From the NCBI GenBank assembly GCA_021739695.1, contig JAIPBM010000003.1:1-64000 (forward strand): a stretch of 64,000 bases of DNA. Reading direction: 5' to 3'. The notes under the pieces are model-generated. The model was given only the letters and a program-made list of their open reading frames with translations, was not told the DNA's origin and did no database searches. Position numbers and translations under genes: made by a program. The stretch's first letter is position 1, and every line of letters starts with the position of its first letter. The stretch comes from Flavobacteriales bacterium (GTDB lineage: Bacteria; Bacteroidota; Bacteroidia; UBA10329). This document shows positions 1 to 9,413 of this stretch, in pieces.

Positions 1-184
1 ATCTTGGTAGGTCAATCAGACGAGATTCCTCCCTTCGATAAAAACTCAGGGCAGGCTGCACCTCGGAATGACAGGACTACTGTCATGCTGACGAAGTGCC
101 TGCCCTGAGCTTGTCGAAGGGAAGCATTTCTTTTACCATCTTGGTAGGTCAATCAAACGAGATTCCTCGTGCCTCGGAATGACA
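1..184. repeat. Degenerate dispersed intergenic repeat, two partial copies
   Basis: The segment atcttggtaggtcaatca, followed by acgagattcct after one variable base, occurs at 1-30 and again at 138-167. The fuller copy (81-184) opens with TGTCAT and closes with ATGACA and contains a GAAGCAT-type and a TTCCTCG-type block. The same blocks recur at 1846-2052. No coding potential is evident. It looks like a small non-autonomous, partly palindromic intergenic repeat of a kind common in Bacteroidota; the mechanism of spread is not visible. Confidence 0.6.
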
Positions 185-247
185 AAACCAATGTCATGTT
201 TCGAAGTGCTATCTCAAGCCGATTTGAAAGGATTAATTTAGAGCACC

Positions 248-1822
248 ATGAAGCTTCTCAAACCCATACTCATAAGCCTGTCCATTTTTCTGTTCCTGAT
301 CATCGGAGCCCTGCTGACCTGGTATTATCTACAAGGCCCAGCTCATCAAGGTCTGGTCCGTTCAGATTTTGCCGACAGACCATTCAAGATTGAAGAAATC
401 GTTGATGTAACGCCCGTTGCCAATAAGCCGAATATCGTCTTCATTTTGGCGGATGACCTGGGTTATGGTGATGTTGGCTATAACCTGCAAACAGTGATCA
501 ACACCAAAAACCTGGATGCCTTCGCAAGCCAGAGCGTGGTGTTTACCAACTTTTACGCACCAGCCTCCATCTGCACACCTTCGCGCATCGGTTTCCTGTC
601 TGGCAGATATGCGCTTCGGCAAGGTTTGGCATATCCTTTTCATCATGTTAATGGCAGTTTGGTGATGAACATTGGTAGTCGCGTGGCCAATGTTTTAGGA
701 GCGGTGGATATGCGTGGCGAGCACAACATCATCAACGGCATCATGCCATCAGAACTCATCATTCCTGAACTGTTGAAGCTTGCCAACTACCGAACAGGTG
801 TTGTGGGAAAATGGCATTTGGGCACCATTTCGCAGGATGATCAATTTCATCCATTCCATCATGGTTTCGATTATTTCGTAGGCCTCGAAGCTTCGAATGA
901 CGATTGGCCGGTGGCGTTTTACGACAACGACAAGAAAGTACTGGATGATATTGGCCTGAACCAAGCGCATTATACCCAGTTGTTTACGGATGCTGCGAAG
1001 ACGTTCATTGATCAGAACAAGGATGAACCCTTCTTTCTTTACTTGGCGCACAAAGACCCGCACCAACCTTTCTTCCCTTCTCAAGGATTTAAAGGGAAGT
1101 CTAAAGCAGGTGCCTATGGCGATGCAGTAGAAGAATTTGACCACAGTGTGGGTCAAGTACTCGATTACTTGGATAGCCTCGGCCTAACGGAAAACACCAT
1201 CGTTGTGATTACCAGCGATAATGGTCCTTGGTTCGAAGGAAATCCGTGTGGTCTGAGAGGCAGAAAAGGCCAAGTATTTGAAGGTGGCTATCGCGTGCCG
1301 TTCATGATCCGTTACCCCAAAAAGATAAAATCGGCCTACAGAACAGACATTCCCGCCATGGGAATCGACCTCTTGCCTACCCTTGTGGCAGAAGCAGGCG
1401 TTTCGTTGCCGAAAGATAGGATCATTGATGGGCGCAATCTGTTCGATATCCTGGCCGACAGCTCCGAAACGGGTCTTGGCAGAAATCGTCCGTTGTTCTT
1501 CTTTCACGATTACGCTTTTGAAGCCGTGAGAATGGGCGATTGGAAGTTCATTGAGACCAATTATAGCTACACATGGCCTGTGCCTTTAGAACATCCGAAT
1601 TATTCAACGAAGGAATTTGTGCCGACCTATTCTCCGCCAGAAAAGGACACCACCATTAACCGACTGGACAATTGGCCAAAGCTGTACAATTTGAAGGAAA
1701 GTCCATATGAAGCATACAATCTGAACACGAGGAACGAGCAAAAAGGCAAGGACATGCAGCGAGTGCTCACTGAATTCAGAAATGAGTTCTTGAAGAATCC
1801 AAGAGGTTGGCGTGAGTATTGA
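248..1822 (+). CDS. Membrane-anchored arylsulfatase (type I sulfatase)
   Basis: A 524-aa protein with an N-terminal hydrophobic segment (residues 7-27) that should anchor it to the inner membrane or act as a signal. The alkaline-phosphatase-fold sulfatase core starts at PNIVFILADD (61-70), which supplies metal-binding aspartates. The CTPSR motif at 109-113 is the Cys-type sulfatase signature, whose Cys is converted to formylglycine by a maturase. No maturase gene is seen in the window. A KWHLG block near 188 and an ITSDNG block further on also fit the family. It probably hydrolyses sulfate esters, perhaps of algal polysaccharides or glycolipids; the substrate is not deducible. Length is normal and it stands alone between repeats. 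Confidence 0.9.
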   Translation: MKLLKPILISLSIFLFLIIGALLTWYYLQGPAHQGLVRSDFADRPFKIEEIVDVTPVANKPNIVFILADDLGYGDVGYNLQTVINTKNLDAFASQSVVFTNFYAPASICTPSRIGFLSGRYALRQGLAYPFHHVNGSLVMNIGSRVANVLGAVDMRGEHNIINGIMPSELIIPELLKLANYRTGVVGKWHLGTISQDDQFHPFHHGFDYFVGLEASNDDWPVAFYDNDKKVLDDIGLNQAHYTQLFTDAAKTFIDQNKDEPFFLYLAHKDPHQPFFPSQGFKGKSKAGAYGDAVEEFDHSVGQVLDYLDSLGLTENTIVVITSDNGPWFEGNPCGLRGRKGQVFEGGYRVPFMIRYPKKIKSAYRTDIPAMGIDLLPTLVAEAGVSLPKDRIIDGRNLFDILADSSETGLGRNRPLFFFHDYAFEAVRMGDWKFIETNYSYTWPVPLEHPNYSTKEFVPTYSPPEKDTTINRLDNWPKLYNLKESPYEAYNLNTRNEQKGKDMQRVLTEFRNEFLKNPRGWREY

Positions 1823-1845
1823 ATTCACTTATTGACTTGCGGCAG

Positions 1846-2052
1846 TTCCTCAGGGTGACATAGGTCTATTGCGTAATTCAACTGGCTGTCATGCAGAGGC
1901 ACGAAGCATCTAGTGTATCATTTATAATGTTGGGAAGAGCCTGAGACTTCTCGTTCCTCGAAGTGACAAGCCGAATCCTAATCTCATCTGTCATGCAGAC
2001 GAAGGAAGCATCTCTTTTGCTAAGCAAAGACTCCTCGTGCATCCGAGTGACA
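1846..2052. repeat. Dispersed intergenic repeats (further copies)
   Basis: Most of the 376-bp gap between the sulfatase and the DUF445 gene is repeat. A partial right end lies at 1846-1861. Two longer copies lie at 1887-1968 and 1989-2052. Each long copy opens with TGTCATGCAG, carries GAAGCATCT and ends in a block like CGAAGTGACA or CGAGTGACA. They match the 81-184 copy in order of blocks, with drift. The remaining 2053-2198 shows no clear feature. Confidence 0.6.
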
Positions 2053-2198
2053 GGAGTATATGTTTTTCAGAACATGAAACTTATGGTTTGTACCTAGCAT
2101 CCAATAATTCGAATCTGATTATCTTTCCAAGCGTTTGAACCACCATAAATAATCCGACCATCGAACTCTGGGAAACATATAGCTACCTCCTGCCCTAC

Positions 2199-3377
2199 GT
2201 GGCAATACCAATCACGAGCGGCATCGTGGGATGGGGCACCAATTGGTTGGCCATACACATGACCTTTTACCCGGTTGAGTTCGTTGGTATAAAACCCTAC
2301 TTAGGTTGGCAAGGAATTGTGCCTTCCAAGGCAGCTAAGATGGCTGAGAAGTCGGTTGACCTGATGACCTCTAAGCTGATTGATGTTCAAGATGTATTTG
2401 GAAAGCTTGAACCAAAACGGGTGGCACAAGATCTACAGCCAGTGCTGAATACCTTGGCCCGTCAGATGATTGACGAGATCATGACGCAAGAAGCACGATT
2501 GATGTGGCTTGCAACACCAGCGCTGGTTAAAGAAGGAATTTACCGCCAAGCCGTTTCGCAAATGCCGGAAGTGGCTGAAGAAATGATGCTGGACATTAGA
2601 GACAACATCGAAGAATTCCTCGACCTGAAAGGATTGGTGGTTGAACATCTTACCAAAGACAAATCGCTCACAAACGAGATATTCCTCAAGTGCGGAGCCG
2701 AAGAATTCAAGTTCATCAAATCCTCGGGACTCTACTTCGGCTTCCTTTTCGGAATCATTCAAGCCATCGTTTGGTACTTCAACGATTCGTGGTGGTTGCT
2801 ACCTCTAGGCGGTCTTATTGTAGGTTGGGCAACCAATTGGCTGGCACTTAAGATGATCTTCAACCCGAAGAAGGAAATCAACATCTTGGGCATTAAGATC
2901 CATGGCCTTTTCATCAAGCGCCAGCGAGAAGTTGCCACGGAATACTCCAAGATCGTTTCGTCCAAGATCCTGACCGTAGAACGCATGTTCGATCGGATAT
3001 TCAGAGGCAAAGCTTCTGACAAGATGGTCAGCATACTTCATGGACATATCAAACGCGCCATAGACGATCAGATCGGTCTTTCGAGAGCCATCTATCAGAT
3101 ATTTGCAGGAACTAAGAAATACGACCAACTCAAGGACATGGCGGCCAATCGTTTTGTAGAGAGCCTCCCCCATTCCATTCATCGCACCTTCGATTATGCG
3201 GAAAATGCCTTGGATCTTGAAACCACCATGCGCGAGAAAATGTCTGAACTTTCTCCCGATGAGTTTGAAGCGGTTCTTCGTCCTGCCTTTCAAGAAGACG
3301 AATGGATTCTCATTCTCGTAGGCGCCATTCTTGGTGGTTTGGCCGGAGTTGGGCAACTTGTTTTCCTCTTTTCGTGA
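2199..3377 (+). CDS. DUF445 family membrane protein
   Basis: The 392-aa frame carries two similar membrane blocks, GIVGWGTNWLAIHM near residue 8 and GLIVGWATNWLALKM near 205, and a C-terminal hydrophobic segment (WILILVGAILGG). This internal duplication around a helical soluble part is typical of DUF445 (YheB/YjiN-like) proteins of unknown function. The GTG start at 2199 falls inside the first membrane block. The frame stays open upstream to a stop at 2136-2138 without any ATG, GTG or TTG, so the true start may be a rare codon or be affected by an error. It is flanked by repeats on both sides, with no operon partner. Confidence 0.8.
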   Translation: MAIPITSGIVGWGTNWLAIHMTFYPVEFVGIKPYLGWQGIVPSKAAKMAEKSVDLMTSKLIDVQDVFGKLEPKRVAQDLQPVLNTLARQMIDEIMTQEARLMWLATPALVKEGIYRQAVSQMPEVAEEMMLDIRDNIEEFLDLKGLVVEHLTKDKSLTNEIFLKCGAEEFKFIKSSGLYFGFLFGIIQAIVWYFNDSWWLLPLGGLIVGWATNWLALKMIFNPKKEINILGIKIHGLFIKRQREVATEYSKIVSSKILTVERMFDRIFRGKASDKMVSILHGHIKRAIDDQIGLSRAIYQIFAGTKKYDQLKDMAANRFVESLPHSIHRTFDYAENALDLETTMREKMSELSPDEFEAVLRPAFQEDEWILILVGAILGGLAGVGQLVFLFS

Positions 3378-3420
3378 GATGTTGATTTCCAATTTTAAAG
3401 GATTTGCGAGGAACAATTAC

Positions 3421-3473
3421 CGATTAACGATTTGCGATTGGTCCACTGCGGAGCTAACATAAATCGTTAATCG
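3421..3473. repeat. 13-bp perfect inverted repeat
   Basis: CGATTAACGATTT (3421-3433) pairs exactly with AAATCGTTAATCG (3461-3473) around a 27-nt loop. The downstream bases to 3548 repeat related words (cgctaatcgtt, cgctattcactattcgc). It lies between same-strand genes and has no clean T-run directly after the stem, so it is more likely a repeat element than a simple terminator. Confidence 0.6.
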
Positions 3474-3557
3474 CCATTCGCTAATCGTTCATCGATATTC
3501 TTTTTTTCCTTTTCACTGGTCGCTATTCACTATTCGCTAATCACTAATTTAGAATCC

Positions 3558-4973
3558 ATGAATAAACGTGTGAATGCCTTTGCGGACGATGCGCTTGGAA
3601 ACCTTGATGCAACGGGTGTTGCAGAGGCCATTGCGAAAAAAGAAATCTCGGTTCAAGAAGCCATCGAAGCTGCCATAAAGCGTTCGGAAAAGGTAGATCC
3701 CGATCTGAATGCCATCATCGTTAAAACCTATGATGATGCGCGGAAATACGACCGATTGAATACAAAAGGCGCGTTCTATGGTGTACCTACCTTCTTTAAG
3801 GATACAGATAACATCAAAGGCTATCCGACCCAATTGGGAACAGGCTCCTTTAAAGCGAAGAAGGCAAAACGTAACAGTCGCTTCGTCAATCAATTTCTTT
3901 CTACGGGAGTAAGCTACTTGGGAAAAACCACTTTGCCTGAATTCGGTCTATTGTGCAGCACGGAGAACGAAAAATGGTCCATTACCCGAAATCCTTGGAA
4001 CACGGATTACACTTCGGGCGGTTCATCGTCTGGCTCATCGGCATTGGTTGCCAGCGGAGCGGTTCCGATTGCATCAGGCAATGATGGTGCTGGTTCCATT
4101 CGAATTCCAGCTGCCATTTGCGGCTTGGTCGGTTTAAAACCAACTCGAGATCGGGTATACGGAATTGATGGCACCGACCTGATGCCAATTCAGATCATTC
4201 ACCAAGGCGTGCTTACGCGATCGGTACGTGATACCGCTACCTTTTTCAGCGAAGCCGAAAAGTTCTATCAGAATCCACGCATGCCCAAATTGGGTCACAT
4301 CAGCCATGCTAGCAAGAAAAGACTTCGCATTGCCTTCGTCAATAATCTGACGGATGGCGCAACGGGACACCAAGATGCTGACACCTACAAGCTGCAGATG
4401 GAAACGGCCCAACTGCTCGAATCACTCGGGCATAGCGTTGTGCAGGTTCCTTTGCCCATTGATGTAGATACCATGGTGGGGCATTTCCTCAATTACTACG
4501 GATTCTTGGCCTATATGTCGAGTCACATGGGAAGGCTTGTGGTTCAAACCAAGGTAGATAAGACGCAGATTGAACCATTTACCATGGGACTGAGCAAACG
4601 CTTTAAGGCCAATGCACTCAGACTTCCTGCCAGCATTCGCGCCATGCGTAAATTGGGACACGAATCCGGCAAGATGTTCGAAAACTATGATGTGGTGATG
4701 ACGCCTGTGCTTTCGCACAAAACACCGAAGATCGGCTACTTCTCTCCCGAGTTGCCTTACGAAGAAGTCACGAAAAGAGCCATTGAATTCGCTACCTACA
4801 CCGGTCTGTATAACGTAACGGGAGAACCAGCCATCTCCCTCCCACTCGGTAAAGATTCGGATGGAATGCCGCTAGGTGTTCAGTTTGCCGCGCCTTATGG
4901 CGAAGACAAACGCCTATTGGAATTGGCCTTCGAACTCGAAGCCGCCAAACCATTTCGTGTGATGGGTTCTTAG
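3558..4973 (+). CDS. Amidase signature family hydrolase
   Basis: A 471-aa cytoplasmic amidase. The Ser-cisSer-Lys triad is visible: Lys81 in GVPTFFKD, Ser156 in the GGSSSGS loop and the nucleophile Ser180 in GAGSIRIPA. Spacing matches the fatty-acid amide hydrolase family (about 24 and 99 residues). The usual TDTGGS before the nucleophile is NDGAGS here. C-terminal blocks (EPAISLPLG, GMPLGVQFAAPYGED) are also typical. It lacks the partners of GatCAB, so it is more likely a general amidase resembling 6-aminohexanoate-cyclic-dimer or acylamide hydrolases. The P450 gene begins 45 bp downstream on the same strand, so the two may be co-transcribed. The substrate is unknown. Confidence 0.9.
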   Translation: MNKRVNAFADDALGNLDATGVAEAIAKKEISVQEAIEAAIKRSEKVDPDLNAIIVKTYDDARKYDRLNTKGAFYGVPTFFKDTDNIKGYPTQLGTGSFKAKKAKRNSRFVNQFLSTGVSYLGKTTLPEFGLLCSTENEKWSITRNPWNTDYTSGGSSSGSSALVASGAVPIASGNDGAGSIRIPAAICGLVGLKPTRDRVYGIDGTDLMPIQIIHQGVLTRSVRDTATFFSEAEKFYQNPRMPKLGHISHASKKRLRIAFVNNLTDGATGHQDADTYKLQMETAQLLESLGHSVVQVPLPIDVDTMVGHFLNYYGFLAYMSSHMGRLVVQTKVDKTQIEPFTMGLSKRFKANALRLPASIRAMRKLGHESGKMFENYDVVMTPVLSHKTPKIGYFSPELPYEEVTKRAIEFATYTGLYNVTGEPAISLPLGKDSDGMPLGVQFAAPYGEDKRLLELAFELEAAKPFRVMGS

Positions 4974-5018
4974 GTCCATCTCCAAGAAGCCATTACCTAA
5001 TACCTAACTCCTATCACC

Positions 5019-6380
5019 TTGTCCGCTACCAAGCCCATCGTTCCGCACATTTCGCTACTCAAGATCCTTGTCAACCTTCCGAAGTTTATCGGCAACCCGG
5101 CCATTTCCTTCAAAGAGGTCTTAGATAAGCACAATGGCGTGGTTACCATGGATCTTCCGTACAACTCTGTTCTGGCAACCGACAGACCGGAACTGATGAG
5201 ACATGTACTTCAACAAAACAATCGCAACTACATCAAAACCAGCATTGTAAGAGACTTACTGAAGAAGCAACTGGGCAACGGGCTACTTACTTCTGAAGGA
5301 GACTATTGGCTTAAACAACGGAGAGCCATCCAACCCGGGTTTCATCGCAAACGATTGGAAGGCATCGCTTCCATCATGGTAGCTGAGATCAATAAATACC
5401 TTGATGACGTCTTCGACAGCTACGCAGAGACCGAACAGGAAATAGACATCGCCAAAGAGATGACCACTTTGGCCTTCAAGATCGTTTCCAAAAGTCTGTT
5501 CGGGCAAGAAGCAGAAGATGACAAGTTGGATGTGATTGAAGAGATCGTATCTCAAAGCCAACAGTTTATGGTCGATCAGGTGCGCAAGCCCATGCTCAAA
5601 CCGTGGTATCGCATCAGCGGTGCCTACACCCGAAATCAGCAGGTAAAGGAAAAAGGCGATGCCTTGGTGATGGAGATCATCCACCAGAGACAACAATCCA
5701 CTGAAGAGCATCACGATCTGCTGGACATGCTCATCCAGACCAGATACGAAGATGGTTCTGGCATGACCGATCAACAACTGCTCGATGAAGCCATCATACT
5801 CTACGTGGCAGGTCACGAAACCTCGGCCAATGCCATGGCCTGGCTTTGGTACCTCTTGGGCACGCATCCCGAAATTGAAGAGAAGGTTCTCCGATCAGTA
5901 AACGAAAGCATTGGCGATAAAGCCCCATCCTTCGAAAACCTGCGCGACCTTGGCTATTGCCTGCAAGTAGTGGAAGAAACCATGCGCCTCTACCCTCCTG
6001 CTTGGATCATCGATCGCGAACCCCTAGAAGATGATGAGTTCGAAGGCATTCCCATCAAGAAAGGAAAAGATGTGATCTGTTTCATCTATGGCGTGCATCG
6101 CAGCGAACGCTACTGGAGCAACCCTACCAAGTTCGACCCCGAACGCTTCTCAGCAGAAAACAAGGCCAAACAGATTCCCTTCTCCTACATGCCATTTGGT
6201 GGCGGACCTAGGCTTTGCATCGGCAACAGCTTCGCCCTTATGGAAATGCAATTCGTACTGGCCATGATGATCAAACGTTACCACTTCGAGGTCATCAAAG
6301 ATCAGGTCATCGACATCAACCCAATGGTTACCCTACGACCTAAGTACGGCATCAAGGTCATCGTCAGAAAGAGAAACTAA
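5019..6380 (+). CDS. Cytochrome P450 (first of two paralogs)
   Basis: A 453-aa soluble P450 starting at a TTG codon. The I-helix motif AGHETS is at 264-269, the ExxR pair at Glu320/Arg323 (ETMRLYPPAW) and the heme-binding loop FGGGPRLCIG has Cys400 as the axial thiolate ligand. There is no N-terminal membrane anchor and no fused reductase, so it needs separate electron donors, none of which is seen nearby. It is clearly related to the P450 at 14271-15668: both share NGLLTSEGD/EGLLTSEGD and QPGFHR/QPGFHRDR blocks. Likely a monooxygenase on a fatty acid or other hydrophobic substrate; this is inferred only from family resemblance. Confidence 0.92.
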   Translation: MSATKPIVPHISLLKILVNLPKFIGNPAISFKEVLDKHNGVVTMDLPYNSVLATDRPELMRHVLQQNNRNYIKTSIVRDLLKKQLGNGLLTSEGDYWLKQRRAIQPGFHRKRLEGIASIMVAEINKYLDDVFDSYAETEQEIDIAKEMTTLAFKIVSKSLFGQEAEDDKLDVIEEIVSQSQQFMVDQVRKPMLKPWYRISGAYTRNQQVKEKGDALVMEIIHQRQQSTEEHHDLLDMLIQTRYEDGSGMTDQQLLDEAIILYVAGHETSANAMAWLWYLLGTHPEIEEKVLRSVNESIGDKAPSFENLRDLGYCLQVVEETMRLYPPAWIIDREPLEDDEFEGIPIKKGKDVICFIYGVHRSERYWSNPTKFDPERFSAENKAKQIPFSYMPFGGGPRLCIGNSFALMEMQFVLAMMIKRYHFEVIKDQVIDINPMVTLRPKYGIKVIVRKRN

Positions 6381-6387
6381 GCATTTC

Positions 6388-6535
6388 AGACTAACCCATT
6401 CGTGCTAGTCTTTTTAAACTCATCTCTTCAAACTAACATATATATGCTAGTCTCATTGGTCTAATCCGTGAGTGTTAGTCTCTTCGTCTTAATCCGTTTG
6501 ATCTAACTTATATGTACTAGTCTCTTTGGTCTAAT
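6388..6535. repeat. Imperfect tandem repeat with CTAGTC/TTAGTC hairpins
   Basis: After the P450 gene about four imperfect units of roughly 40 bp repeat the words gtctaa/actaac, atatatg or ccgtgagtg, and ctagtct or ttagtct. The first unit is a 6-bp stem, AGACTA (6388-6393) and TAGTCT (6406-6411), followed by TTTTT, and could act as a weak terminator. The rest of 6536-6741 shows no gene or clear structure. Confidence 0.55.
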
Positions 6536-6741
6536 TCCTAAATGCAAACACCTAACTCCTAATATCTCAATGTGTACTTACCAGACTTCAGGGTGCGCAT
6601 GTGCATCTTGCATCTCGATGACATATTTTCTATTGCCCAAGTAATCTATTCAGGTAGATCTATTTGAACCTTCCCGTACATGCTTAAGTTCTTTGCCAAC
6701 TCAAAATGCCATGATTTTCACTTTTAAAGGCCACTTAAATT

Positions 6742-7479
6742 TTAGTTGATTACCACAAGCTTAACTTGCTTAGATTCAATCGTATCTCCAGCTTGGTCTA
6801 ACGTGCGGGCAATAAAATCAATTTCTCCTGCATAAGAATTCACTCCCGTAAACACGAACGTATTGATCGCCTTTCCCTCTGCATTCGAACTACGCTCTAC
6901 TGCCTGAAGGAAACCAGGAACTGATGTGTTTGCTGACACTTCAAACATCACCGCATGGTATTTGCTTGGCACCCCACCGTTGGCTGTCTCCATTTCAGCT
7001 GTTAGAGTGATCTCTGCCACCGTGTCGTTTTTCAAATAGAACGGGCTTACAGTCAAGTCTATACCGGTCGGATATGCCTGCTTGTAAAATACCGTATCCG
7101 TTCTTTCATAAACAGATAATTCGGTAGTCAGTACATTATCTTTTACCGAAGAGGTAGAAATCATCGTAACAGATATATAGCAGGCATCCAACGAATCAGT
7201 AAGCATACTCACGTTCGTATGAAGCACATCCGAACCCGACTTTTCAAATGTGCAATTGCTGCATTTCAAGCTCAGTTTGGTCAGATTGGTATCTGCATCT
7301 ATTGGAAAGCGATAAGTAACGATAGAAGCGCTTTTACCATCGGCTAAAATGGAATCTGCGCTAAGCGTTACGTCAAGCTCACCAAAGATGGCTTTGGCTG
7401 TATAGTCATAATCGGTTTCACGGTAGCAACCAGTAAGTACTAAAAGCACTAAAAGGGAAAAAAGGAATGTGTTTTTCAT
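6742..7479 (-). CDS. Lipoprotein with Ig-like repeats, unknown function
   Basis: A 245-aa protein with a lipoprotein signal peptide ending in the lipobox LTGC (about residues 15-18). The mature part looks all-beta: SADSILADGKSASIVTYRF near residue 40 resembles the start of bacterial Ig-like (Big-1/invasin) domains, and a second similar segment starts near LTVSPFYLKNDTVAEITLTAEM. It follows the 642-aa gene with a 5-bp gap on the same strand, so the two are almost certainly co-transcribed and may act together at the cell surface. I do not recognise a named family. Confidence 0.75.
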   Translation of the reverse strand: MKNTFLFSLLVLLVLTGCYRETDYDYTAKAIFGELDVTLSADSILADGKSASIVTYRFPIDADTNLTKLSLKCSNCTFEKSGSDVLHTNVSMLTDSLDACYISVTMISTSSVKDNVLTTELSVYERTDTVFYKQAYPTGIDLTVSPFYLKNDTVAEITLTAEMETANGGVPSKYHAVMFEVSANTSVPGFLQAVERSSNAEGKAINTFVFTGVNSYAGEIDFIARTLDQAGDTIESKQVKLVVIN

Positions 7480-7484
7480 GGCTA

Positions 7485-9413
7485 TTACTTAAAAATGGAA
7501 ATGAGATCTTTCGCGGCATCCAACAGATCAAAGTCGATGGAAAGGCCAACGTAAGGCATGGCAGTCAATTGTTTATTCGAATTGAAGGGCTCCGGGTTGT
7601 CTCGTCTATAAAACATGGCACCAACACTCAGGTTAACGACATTGGAAAACCGGAAACCATAGCCAACCAAGAAATTCATGTTCTTGTAGATATCAAATCG
7701 GGTCTTACCATCCGAAATCGTTATTGGCGAGTACGACACGTTCACAGACGACCGATGCCAAAAGGTCTTAAACTGAATATGTCTGAAGGCTAGATTAGGA
7801 TCAAGTGGTCTCAAATTGAAGCGCAATCCAAAAAACGGAACAACCGAATTAAAAGCACCAGAGCCATTCAGAACATTGCGTGCATAAGCAACACCAAAAT
7901 CAGGTCGTACATTGAATTTACCTTTGGTGTTTACGGTCGTAGCTCCTTCAGAAGTTCCTTGAATACTGGTAGCAATGAACTTGTTCATTGGCTTAGTGAA
8001 ATACTCACGGGTGCCAACTAGCCTGCTCTCAATCGTCTCAATATTCTTGAGCCGTTGCTTGATTTTTCTTTTCTCTTTGTCACTTGTATCCTTACTGTCA
8101 TGAAGGACCTTCAAACGATGATTTACTAGCGCATAAGTATTCTTCAACTTATAATTTGTTATATCATTCAACAATTTCGCGCGTTTTTCAAGATATGAAT
8201 TCGTATTCTTCAGATGGTCATAAAGAGAACGTAACAGCACTACACTATTCTCACACAATACCGAACTAGGACCATACGAACCAAGCGTTATCCGTTCTAC
8301 AATGGTAATCGTATGCTCCAGGTTCTTTTTTCTGTTCGAAACATCTACTTTTTCCACTGTATCGGTCAAATTCTTAAAGTCTATGGGTAATTGTCCACTG
8401 GCAATCCACGACTTATAAGTTACAGCTGAAGGCAGAATGTATGAAGAATCAAGTTTTAGAATCTGCATATGAGACTGTTTAGAACCGCAACCATCACATA
8501 GCTCTATTAGCTTAGGAAAAACTGTAGTACCATAACATTTTAGAAAGGATTCTAAAGAATTATCTAAACTACCGGTCGTATTGATATTAGTGTACATTAC
8601 ATTTAAATCGTTAAACTGCCGTATTAAATATTTTCTCTTTGTTACCTCAGGATCTATTCGCTCAAAGCAGGCTAATTTCGCTAATGCTTCCTTCAATTTC
8701 CCATTCCTCGCAAACTCAAGGATTTTCTGAGCCTCCAGATCTCGATTTTCCATTGCAAGTGGCGCACATTTGTTTGAGTCTAACTCCAAAATTTCTTTGG
8801 TTCCACCAAATAGACCCTTGAGATATCGTTGGTTTTTCTCCGTTCGATGATTGGAGACTGCGGGTCTTCTGATAATTTTATCAACTTCATGTTCAACTTC
8901 TGAGCTGGAAGCTTCAAATTCATAGTTCACAACATACTTCCGGTTAGCCATTAATGGAAACACCTTTAGCAGAACATAATTGGTCGAGTCAATAATATTA
9001 CCTGTGGGTTGTCCATTTTTATCATCAGTGTAGACGTAAAGCACGGGCTCACCTATCGAGTCATTCATATCATTGGTCACATGAATAGCCTTTGGCCCCC
9101 CACCATAAGTCTTATTGATTCGGTCTTTCTCTGCACGAGAGAATATTTTGGCAACTTGGGTTTTTCCTAACCACCATGCCTTCCCCATGCGCTTTATAGA
9201 AGCCCTCGTTAGCGTCAGCCCCTTCTCCTTAGGAATCTTCAGATAAAACTCCTGATCAAAAGGCATGGCCTCTTTCGGTGCGCGCGTTTGCGGATCTATT
9301 TCAACCACCTTCGTCTGGCCGAAAGACATACTGTAAAATGCAGTGAAGAGAATTACGAGCGTAGCGCCTTTAAGAAAAGAAGCGCGCTTCAATGGTTGGG
9401 AAGTGGGTATCAT
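7485..9413 (-). CDS. Large secreted or outer-membrane protein, unknown
   Basis: A 642-aa protein with an N-terminal basic and hydrophobic signal (SFLKGATLVILFTAFYSMSFGQ), consistent with export. The central part (about 180-470) is charged and helical. The last ~130 residues carry alternating aromatic strands, for example FRFSNVVNLSVGAMFYR and YVGLSIDFDLL, which look like outer-membrane beta-barrel strands. It is the first gene of a two-gene unit with the lipoprotein 6742-7479. The upstream 259 bp contain only a terminator for the next gene. No named family is recognised; an envelope role is inferred. Confidence 0.7.
   Translation of the reverse strand: MIPTSQPLKRASFLKGATLVILFTAFYSMSFGQTKVVEIDPQTRAPKEAMPFDQEFYLKIPKEKGLTLTRASIKRMGKAWWLGKTQVAKIFSRAEKDRINKTYGGGPKAIHVTNDMNDSIGEPVLYVYTDDKNGQPTGNIIDSTNYVLLKVFPLMANRKYVVNYEFEASSSEVEHEVDKIIRRPAVSNHRTEKNQRYLKGLFGGTKEILELDSNKCAPLAMENRDLEAQKILEFARNGKLKEALAKLACFERIDPEVTKRKYLIRQFNDLNVMYTNINTTGSLDNSLESFLKCYGTTVFPKLIELCDGCGSKQSHMQILKLDSSYILPSAVTYKSWIASGQLPIDFKNLTDTVEKVDVSNRKKNLEHTITIVERITLGSYGPSSVLCENSVVLLRSLYDHLKNTNSYLEKRAKLLNDITNYKLKNTYALVNHRLKVLHDSKDTSDKEKRKIKQRLKNIETIESRLVGTREYFTKPMNKFIATSIQGTSEGATTVNTKGKFNVRPDFGVAYARNVLNGSGAFNSVVPFFGLRFNLRPLDPNLAFRHIQFKTFWHRSSVNVSYSPITISDGKTRFDIYKNMNFLVGYGFRFSNVVNLSVGAMFYRRDNPEPFNSNKQLTAMPYVGLSIDFDLLDAAKDLISIFK

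Noticed and set aside
2805-3416. 203-aa minus-strand ORF
   Set aside because: It lies wholly opposite the DUF445 gene, has no family features, and the plus strand has clear membrane motifs.
5283-5867. 194-aa minus-strand ORF
   Set aside because: It is a shadow of the P450 gene, which carries all the expected motifs.
6388-6535. Possible CRISPR array
   Set aside because: Units are imperfect, of variable length and lack unique spacers; no cas genes are near.
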